A stretch of 64,000 nt of DNA from Brevibacterium sanguinis (GTDB lineage Bacteria > Actinomycetota > Actinomycetes > Actinomycetales > Brevibacteriaceae). Of the stretch, positions 37,967 to 46,482 are shown piece by piece. The notes under the pieces are model-generated. The model was not told the DNA's origin. It ran no database searches and saw nothing but the letters and a program-made list of their open reading frames with translations. Both the position numbers and the translations under genes were made by a program. Where the stretch lies: positions 32,273 through 96,272 of the forward strand of contig NZ_QNSB01000015.1 of the NCBI RefSeq assembly GCF_003315415.1, written 5' to 3'. Every line of letters starts with the position of its first letter. Position 1 is the stretch's first letter.

Positions 37967-40219
37967 TCACGGCGGCTTGCGGTGCGAGCGCGGCACTGGC
38001 GTCGTCGATCGTCCGACGGAGAAGGCGGCGAGCGGACGGCCTGGTCCTGCGAGGTCCCGCAGGCCCTGGTTCGTCTCCGGGATGTCCTTGAGCTCGGAGT
38101 GGACGTCGACCCGCAGACCATGCCTGTCGAAGAGCAGCCAGGTCCGGAGCAGGCAGCGGCCGATCGCGATCTCGTCGCGAGCACTGTCGCCCGCACCCGC
38201 ATCTGCCGTGAGGACGACATGGTGAGGCCGTGCCGAATCGGAGGCAGGGGCCGGTGGCGGGAACCGCTTGGCCAGCACCCGGTGACCGACGTCGAGGGGG
38301 AGCGCCGCAGTCGCGGCGATCCTCGCGATCCACGGCCGCAGCGCAGAGGAGTTGAGGCGGGAGCCCGGCACCGCCAGAATCGGGGGCAGGCGCAGGCACT
38401 CCGCCGTCAGACCGTCCTCGTGGTACCGGGGATCGCGCTTGTCGAAACGACACCAGTCCAGGGCCTCGGCGAAGATCCGGGGCGTCGCGATCATCGACAG
38501 CGACGCCTGTGCGAGCAGCGACCGCCAACCGGCGTCGGGGATCGTCGCGAGTCGAAGTCCCGCAGCGGTCAGCCCGGGTCCCATCTCCTCGAGCGCCCGC
38601 GCGAACGCCGGTTCGTCCCGCGCCAGAGGTCCGCGGTCGACCTGCCTGTGATGGAGGTCGGCGGTGCCGAACCGGGGCCAGAGCGCGTCCGCCCCGGCCT
38701 CCGGCGATACGGAGAGCTCCGCGCGAGCGGCACCATCGGAAACGACATGCAGCCGGATCTCGAGACCGGGTCCCGACCCGGTGACTGAGACGGGGACGAC
38801 GCCGATGCCCGCCTCGGCGGCGGAGATCGCCAGGGACTCGACCCAGCAGCCCATCGACAGGTGCAGATCGAGGTGCTCGGGGTCACCTGCCGGCAGGCAC
38901 CGGGCGGGATCGACGGTCACGACCACCTCGGCGGTGGTCGGATCACCCGCGGTCCCGAGCAGCCGCGGAACCCACGGCTGGGTGTTGTGTGCTGACGGGG
39001 ACCGAGCGGCATGCGTGAAGAGCTCGGCGATCGCCTCGGCGCCCACGCCGCCGCGAGCCGTCCTCGGGGTGACCGCCGCCTCGATGAAGGCGAGGTCGTG
39101 GAGGGGTCTGCCTCCGGAGTTCGCGAACACCGCCGCCGAGGCGGGATTGTCCTCCGCGATGAACGTCACCCGCAACCGGCGGTAGCCGCCGGCGACGAGC
39201 TCCGCGTTGAGCTCGCGCATCACCAGGGACAGGATTCCCCGCCCCTGGTGCTCGGGCGCGGTGCCCTGGATGATGAGGACGGCATCGGTGAGGCGACGGC
39301 GGCTGCGGAGCAGATCGACGATCGCCGCCGGGCCGAGTCGACCGTCGTGAGCGCGGAGGACGGGCAGGGGATCGGGGATGACGAGGGCGAAGCATCGCGG
39401 TGGGGCGTCGTCGGGGTCCTCGCATCCGACCACGTCGACGATGAGCGCCGGATCCATGAGCGCCGCGAGCCCCGCCATCTGCGCGCGCAGCTGAGCCGGG
39501 GTGATCTCGGTGTAGTAGGGCAGCCGGGCGAACGCGGCGTTGAGCGTCGGCAGGAGCCTGCGCGCGAAGGCGCGAAGACCTGCTCGGGAGACCCGGCGGC
39601 GCCGCAGCCCGCGGTCGGCCCACTCGTGCGGGCTCGGTGCGGTCGCCCGGGGTGCGGGGATGTCGCCGACCGCGACCTCCCAAGTCTGCGCTCGCCCCCA
39701 CGGTGCGAAGCCGGCCCGGAGGAAGCCCTCGGCGAGGAACTCGGGGTTCCAGACGGTGTCGAAGAAGCCCGGCTCGTCGGCTCCGTCGGTGAGCAGACCG
39801 CCGGTGACATTGGGCAGCGGCGAGACGGGCCCGAACATCCGGGTGCAGCCGTGAGCTGCCGCCCGGGAGCGGATGAGGGTGATGAGCTCGTCGAGGGCGG
39901 AGGGGTCGGCGGCCTCGAGGGCGCCGAAGAAGAGGGTGGGGCGAGGAGCGGCGGGGCCGCCGCCGGTCTCGGCGAGCTTCTCCGCCAATGCGGGGGAGCG
40001 GTGGCAGATCATCCGGGCCGCGCTCACTCCCGACTCGTCGTCGAGCAGCCACAGCTCGACCTCCTCGGCGAACCATCCCGAGCCGGTGTGCCACTGGGCG
40101 ATGTCGGAGGCGAACAGCGGAACCCAGTGGTCGATCTCCCCGCGCGTGCGGGCGAGCCGCGGCGCCAGGTCGATGAAGTCGCGCAGGTCCGCGCGCGTGC
40201 TCACGCGCCGTGGCCTCAT
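37967..40219 (-). CDS. GNAT-like acyltransferase fused to a nitroreductase-like domain
   Basis: Two-domain protein of 750 aa. Residues about 1-385 resemble GNAT-type N-acyltransferases: the acyl-CoA pyrophosphate loop is seen as APEHQGRGILSLVMRELNAEL near 321-341, after a segment FGPVSPLPNVTGGLL. Residues about 393-750 resemble FMN-dependent nitroreductases of the Acg kind (LFTHAARSPSAHNTQPW at about 400-416; WCRFDKRDPRYHEDGL later). The ATG at 40219 has GAGG six bases before it and lies just after the preceding gene's stop; the open frame continues upstream to 40288. It is the third gene of an operon with a small protein and an adenylate-forming enzyme. The substrate is unknown; coupled acylation and redox modification of an activated acid is a guess. 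Confidence 0.75.
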   Translation of the reverse strand: MRPRRVSTRADLRDFIDLAPRLARTRGEIDHWVPLFASDIAQWHTGSGWFAEEVELWLLDDESGVSAARMICHRSPALAEKLAETGGGPAAPRPTLFFGALEAADPSALDELITLIRSRAAAHGCTRMFGPVSPLPNVTGGLLTDGADEPGFFDTVWNPEFLAEGFLRAGFAPWGRAQTWEVAVGDIPAPRATAPSPHEWADRGLRRRRVSRAGLRAFARRLLPTLNAAFARLPYYTEITPAQLRAQMAGLAALMDPALIVDVVGCEDPDDAPPRCFALVIPDPLPVLRAHDGRLGPAAIVDLLRSRRRLTDAVLIIQGTAPEHQGRGILSLVMRELNAELVAGGYRRLRVTFIAEDNPASAAVFANSGGRPLHDLAFIEAAVTPRTARGGVGAEAIAELFTHAARSPSAHNTQPWVPRLLGTAGDPTTAEVVVTVDPARCLPAGDPEHLDLHLSMGCWVESLAISAAEAGIGVVPVSVTGSGPGLEIRLHVVSDGAARAELSVSPEAGADALWPRFGTADLHHRQVDRGPLARDEPAFARALEEMGPGLTAAGLRLATIPDAGWRSLLAQASLSMIATPRIFAEALDWCRFDKRDPRYHEDGLTAECLRLPPILAVPGSRLNSSALRPWIARIAATAALPLDVGHRVLAKRFPPPAPASDSARPHHVVLTADAGAGDSARDEIAIGRCLLRTWLLFDRHGLRVDVHSELKDIPETNQGLRDLAGPGRPLAAFSVGRSTTPVPRSHRKPP

Positions 40220-40226
40220 CGTCGCC

Positions 40227-40781
40227 TCAGCGCCGTTCCGGGTCGTCCTGGGACCGGGCCCGCTCGGCGGGCCGCCCACCGGCGACACGTCCGGTCACGC
40301 CCCCACCGGCGCCACGTCCGGTCGAGCGCCCACCGGCACTCCCGCCGTCGGCGACCTGACGGGTATCCGCCTCGAGACGCGTGAACTCGTCGATCATCCC
40401 GAGGCGGGAATCCTCGGCACGGTACTCGCCGTTCGTGTATCCCCACTCGTCGGCGCGCAGGATGCGGATGAAGCCACCCCTGGCGGGCGCCTTCTCCCCA
40501 CCGACGAGCCACTTCATGATCTCCCGGTGCTCGGGGGTGCGGGCATAGAGCATGAGGTCGTCGTAGGAGGCGAAGGCGACGATGAGTCCGATGCGGTCGG
40601 GGAACTCGACGTAGCTGCGATGCCACAGGTAGCCCGGCGCGCGCTTGAGCGACCGGGCGACCTTCGGCCACCGGCGGACCTGGGCGAGCATGGCCAGGGG
40701 ACTGCGGTAGCGGTTCGCCCCGAGGAACACCGCCTCGGCGCGGGCCTGGGGAGGCGCCTGGGAGAAGTCCTTCGACCGCAT
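40227..40781 (-). CDS. Small ferredoxin-like-fold (ABM/DUF4188-like) protein with Gly/Arg repeat tail
   Basis: 184 aa. The N-terminal about 130 residues resemble dimeric alpha/beta-barrel (antibiotic-biosynthesis-monooxygenase-like) proteins, with the segment YLWHRSYVEFPDRIGLIVAFASYDDL and HREIMKWL. I am not certain of the exact family. The C-terminal about 35 residues are low-complexity with a nine-residue Gly/Arg repeat, encoded by a 27-bp DNA repeat. It starts three bases after the adenylate-forming gene and ends eight bases before the fusion gene, so all three are co-transcribed. Confidence 0.65.
   Translation of the reverse strand: MRSKDFSQAPPQARAEAVFLGANRYRSPLAMLAQVRRWPKVARSLKRAPGYLWHRSYVEFPDRIGLIVAFASYDDLMLYARTPEHREIMKWLVGGEKAPARGGFIRILRADEWGYTNGEYRAEDSRLGMIDEFTRLEADTRQVADGGSAGGRSTGRGAGGGVTGRVAGGRPAERARSQDDPERR
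40275..40337. repeat. 27-bp in-frame tandem repeat
   Basis: The unit CCCACCGGCGMCACGTCCGGTC occurs at 40275-40296 and 40302-40323, with a third partial copy at 40329-40337. The period is 27 bp (nine codons). It encodes the Gly/Arg-rich tail of the small protein. Confidence 0.75.
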
Positions 40782-40784
40782 CGC

Positions 40785-42380
40785 TCAGCTCCTCACGAGG
40801 TAGACGTTCTTGATCTTCGTCGTCGCCTCGGCGAACGGCCCGGTGCCGTGCCGGTGGATCTCGACCTGGATCTCGGCAGTCGTCGGGTCCTCCTGCAGGC
40901 TCTGGGCGAAGTCACGGGACACCGATGCCAGGTGGGCCAGCACTCCGCGGCGGATCGTCGCGGCGAAGTCGTCGAGCTCGCCCTCGCTCAGCTCCGGGGC
41001 CTCGTCGCGCAGCTGCACATGGAGGGCCGGACGCTCCTCGAGAGCGGCGACCTCGCGCAGCTCGATGCGGAAGGACTCGATGAGGTGGGCCCGGGGATTG
41101 TCCCGGTACAGGCCGTTCTCGATGTCGAGGGGGTAGATGTTGGCGCCCATGTAGGAGATCGTCGAGTCGGAGCGGCCGAACAGGAGGACGAATGGAAGCT
41201 TCATCCCGTTGCCGGCGAACGCCCGCGAGCACTCGGCGGCGAGGCGCGGATGGGCCCGTGTGAGCTCGACCATCGTCGGGAAGTCGACGAGCCGCGCCTC
41301 GTCGCCGATGTTGTAGCGCAGCCGCGGGCTCATCACCGCCGCGGAGTTGATGGTGGCGACGAGCTCGCCGTCGTCGGTGGTCTCGAGGTAGGTCTCGAGC
41401 GGGTTGTACTGGAAGACCATCGGCACCCGTGACTCGTCCGGACCGAGCACCCGGGCCCGGAAGTCGAGATCGTGGGCCAGCGCCCGGCGGATGACGATCG
41501 AGAGGTCGGATTCCCCGGCCATGCCGATCGTCAGGTCCGAGGCGCCGTAGCCGGAGTAGACCTTCGCGAAGCGCCCCAGCAGGTAGTCGCGCAGTCCCTC
41601 CGTCATCGCCTCCCCGCCGACGAAGCCGCTGATCCGGTAATCGTCCCAGGCGCCCGGCTCGGCATCGAGCCTGTCCGCCAGGTGCTTGAGGAACGGGGGA
41701 TAGGCGCTGACGAGGTAGGTGTGGCCGGGACCGAAGTGGCGCATCGTGTCGATGATCTTGTCGAGGTCGGGGCCGGTGTTCTTCACCATCGCGACCTTCG
41801 CCATCGCCAGCCCCGTGTTCGTTCCCGTCGCCCAGGCACCCATCGAGAAGGCGTTGATGCAGAACAGGTCCTGCGATCCGAAGAGCATGGTGACGTAGCC
41901 GGCGACGTTCCGGTGGACCGTGTCGAGCTCCCGTTTCGAGCGCATCCAGTTGAAAGGCGTCCCCGAGGAGCCGGAGGATTCGTCGACGACGGTGCCGATG
42001 CGCTCGATCCTCCCGCCCCAGCACCGGTGCTCCTCGCTGTAGCGGCGCACGAAGTCGTCCTTCGAGGTCGGGGTGTAGGAATCGAGGTCCCACCAGCGGA
42101 AGGCGAAGCCGGTCCGGGCGAGGTAGTCCTGGTAGGCGGGGACGTCGAGGGAGGCCTGCTGGCAGATCATCCACGCGTTGAGCTTCGCGAACCGCTCGAG
42201 CCGGGGATGGTAGTGCCGGGCGGTGAATCTCCAGATCGCCGGGTGCGCCCGGTACGCGCCGTAGGCCGCGGTGAGACCGAGGTTCGCCGCCCGCAGCACG
42301 GCCTGGCGCGCAAGATTGACCGGGCCGCGGGGGATCGGCAGTCGCCGCAGTTCGGACGCCGCCGGCTGAGTCTTGTCCAT
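40785..42380 (-). CDS. Adenylate-forming enzyme related to phenylacetate-CoA ligase (PaaK-like)
   Basis: Member of the ANL superfamily, 531 aa, expected to activate a carboxylic acid as an acyl-AMP and perhaps transfer it to CoA. The phosphate-binding loop is VDESSGSSGTPFNW. Later motifs are VYSGYGASDLTIG, YNIGDEARLVD and FGRSDSTISYMGANIYPLD (hinge region). The C-terminal domain is present. The ATG at 42380 (MDKTQPAASE) lacks a clear ribosome site, but a TACTGT -10-like element lies nine bases upstream, so a leaderless message is possible. A GTG at 42422 is an alternative. It is the first gene of the three-gene operon. Confidence 0.8.
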   Translation of the reverse strand: MDKTQPAASELRRLPIPRGPVNLARQAVLRAANLGLTAAYGAYRAHPAIWRFTARHYHPRLERFAKLNAWMICQQASLDVPAYQDYLARTGFAFRWWDLDSYTPTSKDDFVRRYSEEHRCWGGRIERIGTVVDESSGSSGTPFNWMRSKRELDTVHRNVAGYVTMLFGSQDLFCINAFSMGAWATGTNTGLAMAKVAMVKNTGPDLDKIIDTMRHFGPGHTYLVSAYPPFLKHLADRLDAEPGAWDDYRISGFVGGEAMTEGLRDYLLGRFAKVYSGYGASDLTIGMAGESDLSIVIRRALAHDLDFRARVLGPDESRVPMVFQYNPLETYLETTDDGELVATINSAAVMSPRLRYNIGDEARLVDFPTMVELTRAHPRLAAECSRAFAGNGMKLPFVLLFGRSDSTISYMGANIYPLDIENGLYRDNPRAHLIESFRIELREVAALEERPALHVQLRDEAPELSEGELDDFAATIRRGVLAHLASVSRDFAQSLQEDPTTAEIQVEIHRHGTGPFAEATTKIKNVYLVRS

Positions 42381-42447
42381 ATCGTGACAGTAGCCCAGTT
42401 CTCCCTCGCGGTGGACGGGCACAGGGGAATTGTCACAGCTTCGCTAC

Positions 42448-42501
42448 CTCGCCGAGGTGCGTGATCAGTCCTGGTGCGCCCTCGCCGAGGTGCGCGATCA
42501 G
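42448..42501. repeat. 33-bp tandem repeat at the end of purU
   Basis: CTCGCCGAGGTGCGYGATCAG occurs at 42448-42468 and 42481-42501 with one difference. The second copy contains the purU stop, so the repeat duplicates the gene's 3' end. Confidence 0.7.
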
Positions 42502-43346
42502 GTGAAGACGACGGTGCGGTGCCCGTCCATGAGGATCCGGCCCTCGGCGTGCCAGCGGACGGCGCGCGCGAGGACGGCCGCCTCGACGTCCTGACCGCGC
42601 TGGACGAAGTCGGCGACGCTGCGATTGTGATCGACGCGGGCGACGTCCTGCTCGATGATCGGGCCCTCGTCGAGGTCGGGGGTGACGTAGTGAGCCGTCG
42701 CCCCGATGAGCTTGACCCCGCGGGCGTGGGCCTGATGGTAGGGCTTGGCGCCCTTGAAGCTGGGCAGGAACGAATGGTGGATGTTGATCATCCGACCCGC
42801 GAACCTCGCGCAGAGGTCGGGGGAGAGGACCTGCATGTAGCGGGCGAGGACGATGAGCTCGACGTCGAGCTCATCGACGAGCTCGACGAGGGCCGCCTCC
42901 GCGACGGCCCTCGTCTCGGGGGTGATGGGGATGTGGTGGAAGTCGTGGCCGTGGAACTCGGCGAGCGGGCGCAGGGAGTCGTGGTTGCCGGCGACGCCGA
43001 CGACGTCGATGGGCAGCTGGCCGGAGCTCTGCTGGAACAGCAGGGTGTTGAGGCAGTGGGCTGCCTTCGACACGAGCACGAGGGTGCGGGTGCGCTCGAG
43101 GGCGGGCTGGAGGCCGATCGTCATCGAGTGCCGGGCGGCCACCTCGGCGAGGGCGGCCTCGAGGTCACCGCGCTCGGCGACGGGGGCGACGAACTGCAGG
43201 CGGAGGAAGAACTGCCGGGAGTCGGGGGAGGAGAACTGCTGGGACTCGGTGATGTTCGCATCCAGGTCCGCGAGGACCCCGGTCACGGCGTGGACGATCC
43301 CCGTCGCATCGGGGCAGCTGATTCGCAGGATCCATTCTCGGCTCAT
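42498..43346 (-). CDS. purU: Formyltetrahydrofolate deformylase
   Basis: Hydrolyses 10-formyl-THF to formate and THF, balancing the one-carbon pool, 282 aa. An N-terminal ACT domain ([24 protein letters not shown]) precedes the formyl-transferase-like catalytic domain. The conserved Asn/His/Asp set is suggested by [45 protein letters not shown]. The start at 43346 has a TAGACT -10-like element close upstream, so the leader would be short. It is divergent from glyA, the SHMT gene, which fits a shared one-carbon role. Confidence 0.94.
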   Translation of the reverse strand: MSREWILRISCPDATGIVHAVTGVLADLDANITESQQFSSPDSRQFFLRLQFVAPVAERGDLEAALAEVAARHSMTIGLQPALERTRTLVLVSKAAHCLNTLLFQQSSGQLPIDVVGVAGNHDSLRPLAEFHGHDFHHIPITPETRAVAEAALVELVDELDVELIVLARYMQVLSPDLCARFAGRMINIHHSFLPSFKGAKPYHQAHARGVKLIGATAHYVTPDLDEGPIIEQDVARVDHNRSVADFVQRGQDVEAAVLARAVRWHAEGRILMDGHRTVVFT

Positions 43347-43437
43347 GGATCCCGAGTCTAGCGATCATGCGGGTTTCGCGGACCACGCACCATGTGGATG
43401 CCGTCGGTTCCGGCCCCTGTTTCGCTGTTAGCATGGT

Positions 43438-43472
43438 CGGGGGTCGCGCGGATGTGAGATCGCTGACCCCCG
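43438..43472 (+). promoter_or_regulatory. Hairpin in the glyA leader
   Basis: CGGGGGTC (43438-43445) pairs perfectly with GACCCCCG (43465-43472) around a 19-base loop, close behind a TAGCAT -10-like element (43430-43435). It would sit near the 5' end of the glyA message. I do not recognise it as a known riboswitch. Confidence 0.4.
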
Positions 43473-43504
43473 CCCCACACTTTGGACGCCACAGGAGTGC
43501 ACAT

Positions 43505-44782
43505 ATGACCGAATCCTCCATGCAGGCCTCGCTTGCCGACATCGATCCGCAGATCGCCGAAGTCCTCGATCAGGAGCTGGGCCGGCAGCGCTCGACGCTC
43601 GAGATGATCGCCTCGGAGAACTTCGTGCCGCGCGCCGTGCTCGAGGCGCAGGGATCGGTCCTGACGAACAAGTACGCCGAGGGCTACCCCGCCAAGCGCT
43701 ACTACGGCGGCTGCGAATACGTCGACGTCGCGGAGAACCTCGCGATCGAGCGGGCCAAGAGCCTCTTCGGAGCGGAGTACGCGAACGTCCAGCCCCACTC
43801 CGGCGCATCCGCGAACGCCGCCGTCATGCACGCGCTCGCCCGGCAGGGCGACAAGATGCTCGGCCTGTCCCTGGCCCACGGCGGACACCTCACCCACGGG
43901 ATGAAGATCAACTTCTCCGGCCGCCTCTACGACGTCGCCTCCTACGAGGTCGATCCCGACACCTACCGTATCGACATGGACAAGGTGCGCGAGCGGGCGC
44001 TCGAACACCGTCCCGCCGTCATCGTCGCCGGCTGGTCGGCCTACCCGCGTCAGCTCGACTTCCAGGCGTTCCGCGACATCGCCGACGAGGTCGATGCGAA
44101 ACTGTGGGTCGACATGGCGCACTTCGCCGGGCTCGTCGCCGCCGGCCTCCACCCCAATCCCGTGCCCTTCGCCGATGTCGTCTCCTCGACCGTGCACAAG
44201 ACGATCGGCGGACCCCGTTCCGGCTTCATCCTCGGAAAGCAGGAGTACGCGAAGAAGCTCAACTCCGCGGTCTTCCCCGGCCAGCAGGGCGGTCCGCTCA
44301 TGCATGTGGTCGCGGCGAAGGCCGTGGCGTTCAAGCTCGCCGCCGGCGAGGAGTTCAAGGACCGGCAGGAGCGGACCCTGCGCGGGGCCCAGATCCTGGC
44401 CGAGCGCCTGATGGCCGACGACGTCGCCGAGGCGGGCGCCACCGTCCTCACCGGCGGCACCGACGTCCACCTCGTCCTCGTCGACCTGCGCAACTCCGCC
44501 CTCGACGGACAGCAGGCCGAGGACCTCCTCCACGAGGTCGGGATCACCGTCAACCGCAACGCCGTGCCCTTCGACCCGCGCCCGCCGATGGTCACCTCCG
44601 GACTGCGCATCGGGACGCCGGCCCTGGCCACCCGCGGATTCGGCGACGCCGAGTTCACCGAGGTCGCCGATGTCATCGCCGAATCCCTCAAGCCGGGAGC
44701 CGATGTCGAGGCGCTCGCCGCCCGCGTGGCCCGTCTCAGCGGGTCCTTCCCTCTCTACGAAGGATTGGAGCAGTACCGATGA
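43505..44782 (+). CDS. glyA: Serine hydroxymethyltransferase
   Basis: PLP enzyme that converts serine + THF to glycine + 5,10-methylene-THF, 425 aa. Family segments: [28 protein letters not shown], the PLP Lys in [15 protein letters not shown], and [10 protein letters not shown] chose the ATG at 43505 because of AGGAG seven bases upstream; the open frame upstream has no family likeness. Its stop overlaps the folD start (ATGA), so the two are coupled. Confidence 0.97.
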   Translation: MTESSMQASLADIDPQIAEVLDQELGRQRSTLEMIASENFVPRAVLEAQGSVLTNKYAEGYPAKRYYGGCEYVDVAENLAIERAKSLFGAEYANVQPHSGASANAAVMHALARQGDKMLGLSLAHGGHLTHGMKINFSGRLYDVASYEVDPDTYRIDMDKVRERALEHRPAVIVAGWSAYPRQLDFQAFRDIADEVDAKLWVDMAHFAGLVAAGLHPNPVPFADVVSSTVHKTIGGPRSGFILGKQEYAKKLNSAVFPGQQGGPLMHVVAAKAVAFKLAAGEEFKDRQERTLRGAQILAERLMADDVAEAGATVLTGGTDVHLVLVDLRNSALDGQQAEDLLHEVGITVNRNAVPFDPRPPMVTSGLRIGTPALATRGFGDAEFTEVADVIAESLKPGADVEALAARVARLSGSFPLYEGLEQYR

Positions 44783-45660
44783 GCGCAGAGATCCTCGACG
44801 GCAAGGTCTGCGCGAATCAGATCAAGGACGAACTGCGCGCCACCGTCTCCACCCTCGCCGACCGCGGCATCGTCCCCGGCCTGGGCACGGTGCTCGTCGG
44901 CGAGGATCCGGGATCGAAGTGGTACGTCGCCGGAAAGCACCGCGACTGCGCCGACGTCGGCATCCGGTCGATCCGACGCGACCTGCCGGAGACCGTGAGC
45001 GAGGACGAGGTGCTCGCCGTCCTCGATGAGCTCAACGCCAACGACGAATGCACCGGGTACATCGTGCAGCTGCCTCTGCCCGGGCACATCGACACGGACA
45101 AGGTGCTCGAGCGCATCGACCCGGCGAAGGACGCGGACGGTCTCCACCCGACCAACCTCGGCCGCCTGATGCTCAACGTCAGCCGGGAGATCACCACGCC
45201 CCTGCCCTGCACCCCGCGCGGCGTCATCGAGCTCATGGTCCGCAACGGGATTGAGCTGGCGGGCAAGCACGTCGTCGTCATCGGCCGCGGAGTCACCGTC
45301 GGCCGGTCGATCGGTGCGCTGCTGACCAGGCGCGAGTTCAACGCCACCGTGACGCTGACCCACACCGGAACGACGAACCTGCCCGAGCTCCTGCGCTCCG
45401 CGGACATCATCGTCGCCGCGGCCGGAGCCGCCCGGATCGTCACCGCGGACGCGGTCAAGCCCGGAGCCGTCGTCCTCGACGTCGGGGTCTCCCGCGAGGT
45501 CGACGAGGAGACCGGCAAGTCGAAGATCGTCGGCGACGTCGATCCGGCGGTCGCCGGGGTGGCCGGATGGCTCTCTCCCAACCCCGGGGGAGTGGGCCCG
45601 ATGACCCGGGCCCTGCTGCTCAAGAACGTCGTCGACTCCGCCGAGCGCGCCGCCGGCTGA
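44779..45660 (+). CDS. folD: Bifunctional methylene-THF dehydrogenase/cyclohydrolase
   Basis: Converts 5,10-methylene-THF to 10-formyl-THF, 293 aa. The catalytic Lys lies in [15 protein letters not shown]; the conserved [10 protein letters not shown] and KDADGLHP motifs and the Rossmann segment [17 protein letters not shown] are intact, ending in the typical [17 protein letters not shown]. The start overlaps the glyA stop, after AGGATTGGAG. With glyA and divergent purU it forms a one-carbon block. Confidence 0.97.
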   Translation: MSAEILDGKVCANQIKDELRATVSTLADRGIVPGLGTVLVGEDPGSKWYVAGKHRDCADVGIRSIRRDLPETVSEDEVLAVLDELNANDECTGYIVQLPLPGHIDTDKVLERIDPAKDADGLHPTNLGRLMLNVSREITTPLPCTPRGVIELMVRNGIELAGKHVVVIGRGVTVGRSIGALLTRREFNATVTLTHTGTTNLPELLRSADIIVAAAGAARIVTADAVKPGAVVLDVGVSREVDEETGKSKIVGDVDPAVAGVAGWLSPNPGGVGPMTRALLLKNVVDSAERAAG

Positions 45661-45702
45661 GTCGGGACGCACGCCCGGACGCGCGGTCGCCGACGAGTTC
45701 GC

Positions 45703-46482
45703 TCAGCGACCGCGCCACACGGGGACGCGCTTCTCGGCGAACGCCCGGGGTCCCTCCTCGGCGTCTGCCGAGCCGAGCATCCGGCGATAGTCCTCGAGCT
45801 CGCCCGAGCGCATGAGCGCGAACCCCTCCTCGACCGACAGCTGCGCCGTCGCCGCGAGAACCTCCGAGATCGCCCTCAGCGCCAGCGGCGCACCCGTCGC
45901 CACCGCGTTCGCGAGCTCGAGAGCCTCGGCGAGCACGTCGCCGTCGGCCACGCGATTGACCAGTCCCCAGGAGTGCGCTTCGGGTGCCGGCATCCTCCGT
46001 CCCGTCAGGAGCATCTCGACGGCGATGGCGCGCGGCAGACGTCGAGGCAGCCGCAGCACGCCACCGGAGTCGGGAATGAGCCCCAGGCTCACCTCGGGCA
46101 GTCCGAACTCCGCGTGGCGGGCCGCCACGATCATGTCGGCGGCCAGCGCCAGCTCGAAGCCTCCGCCCAGGGCCAGACCGCCGACGGCGGCGATGAGCGG
46201 CTTCCTCCGTCCGAAGTGCTCGGTGATGCCCGCGAATCCACCGGGACCGTGGTCGGCATCGACCGCTTCGCCTGCGGCCGCCGCCTTGAGATCCCAGCCG
46301 ACGCAGAAGTACCTGTCGCCCGCCCCGGTGAGGATACCCACCCGGTAGCGGTCATCGGCCTCGAGGTCGCAGATCGCCCGATGGAGCTCCCGGCTGGTGG
46401 GAACGTCGACGGCGTTCGCCGAGGGCCGGTCGAGGATGATCACGAGGACGGGTCCATGGTCCTCGACGCGCAGCGCGGTCAC
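45703..46482 (-). CDS. Enoyl-CoA hydratase/isomerase family protein
   Basis: Crotonase-fold enzyme, 259 aa. The oxyanion-hole segments are seen as the AAAAGEAVD region and GGLALGGGFELALAADMIVAA. The acidic residue pair typical of hydratases is only partly matched (FGLPEVSLGLIPDSGG has the second Glu), so hydration is likely but other crotonase reactions remain possible. It is the last gene of a four-gene operon and overlaps the acyl-CoA synthetase stop/start by four bases. Confidence 0.85.
   Translation of the reverse strand: MTALRVEDHGPVLVIILDRPSANAVDVPTSRELHRAICDLEADDRYRVGILTGAGDRYFCVGWDLKAAAAGEAVDADHGPGGFAGITEHFGRRKPLIAAVGGLALGGGFELALAADMIVAARHAEFGLPEVSLGLIPDSGGVLRLPRRLPRAIAVEMLLTGRRMPAPEAHSWGLVNRVADGDVLAEALELANAVATGAPLALRAISEVLAATAQLSVEEGFALMRSGELEDYRRMLGSADAEEGPRAFAEKRVPVWRGR

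Noticed and set aside
40275..40337. Possible CRISPR array
   Set aside because: Only 2.3 copies, no spacers of even length, and the repeat is in frame inside a gene.
43347..43504. Glycine or THF riboswitch upstream of glyA
   Set aside because: The leader is too short and none of the conserved cores of those riboswitches could be seen.
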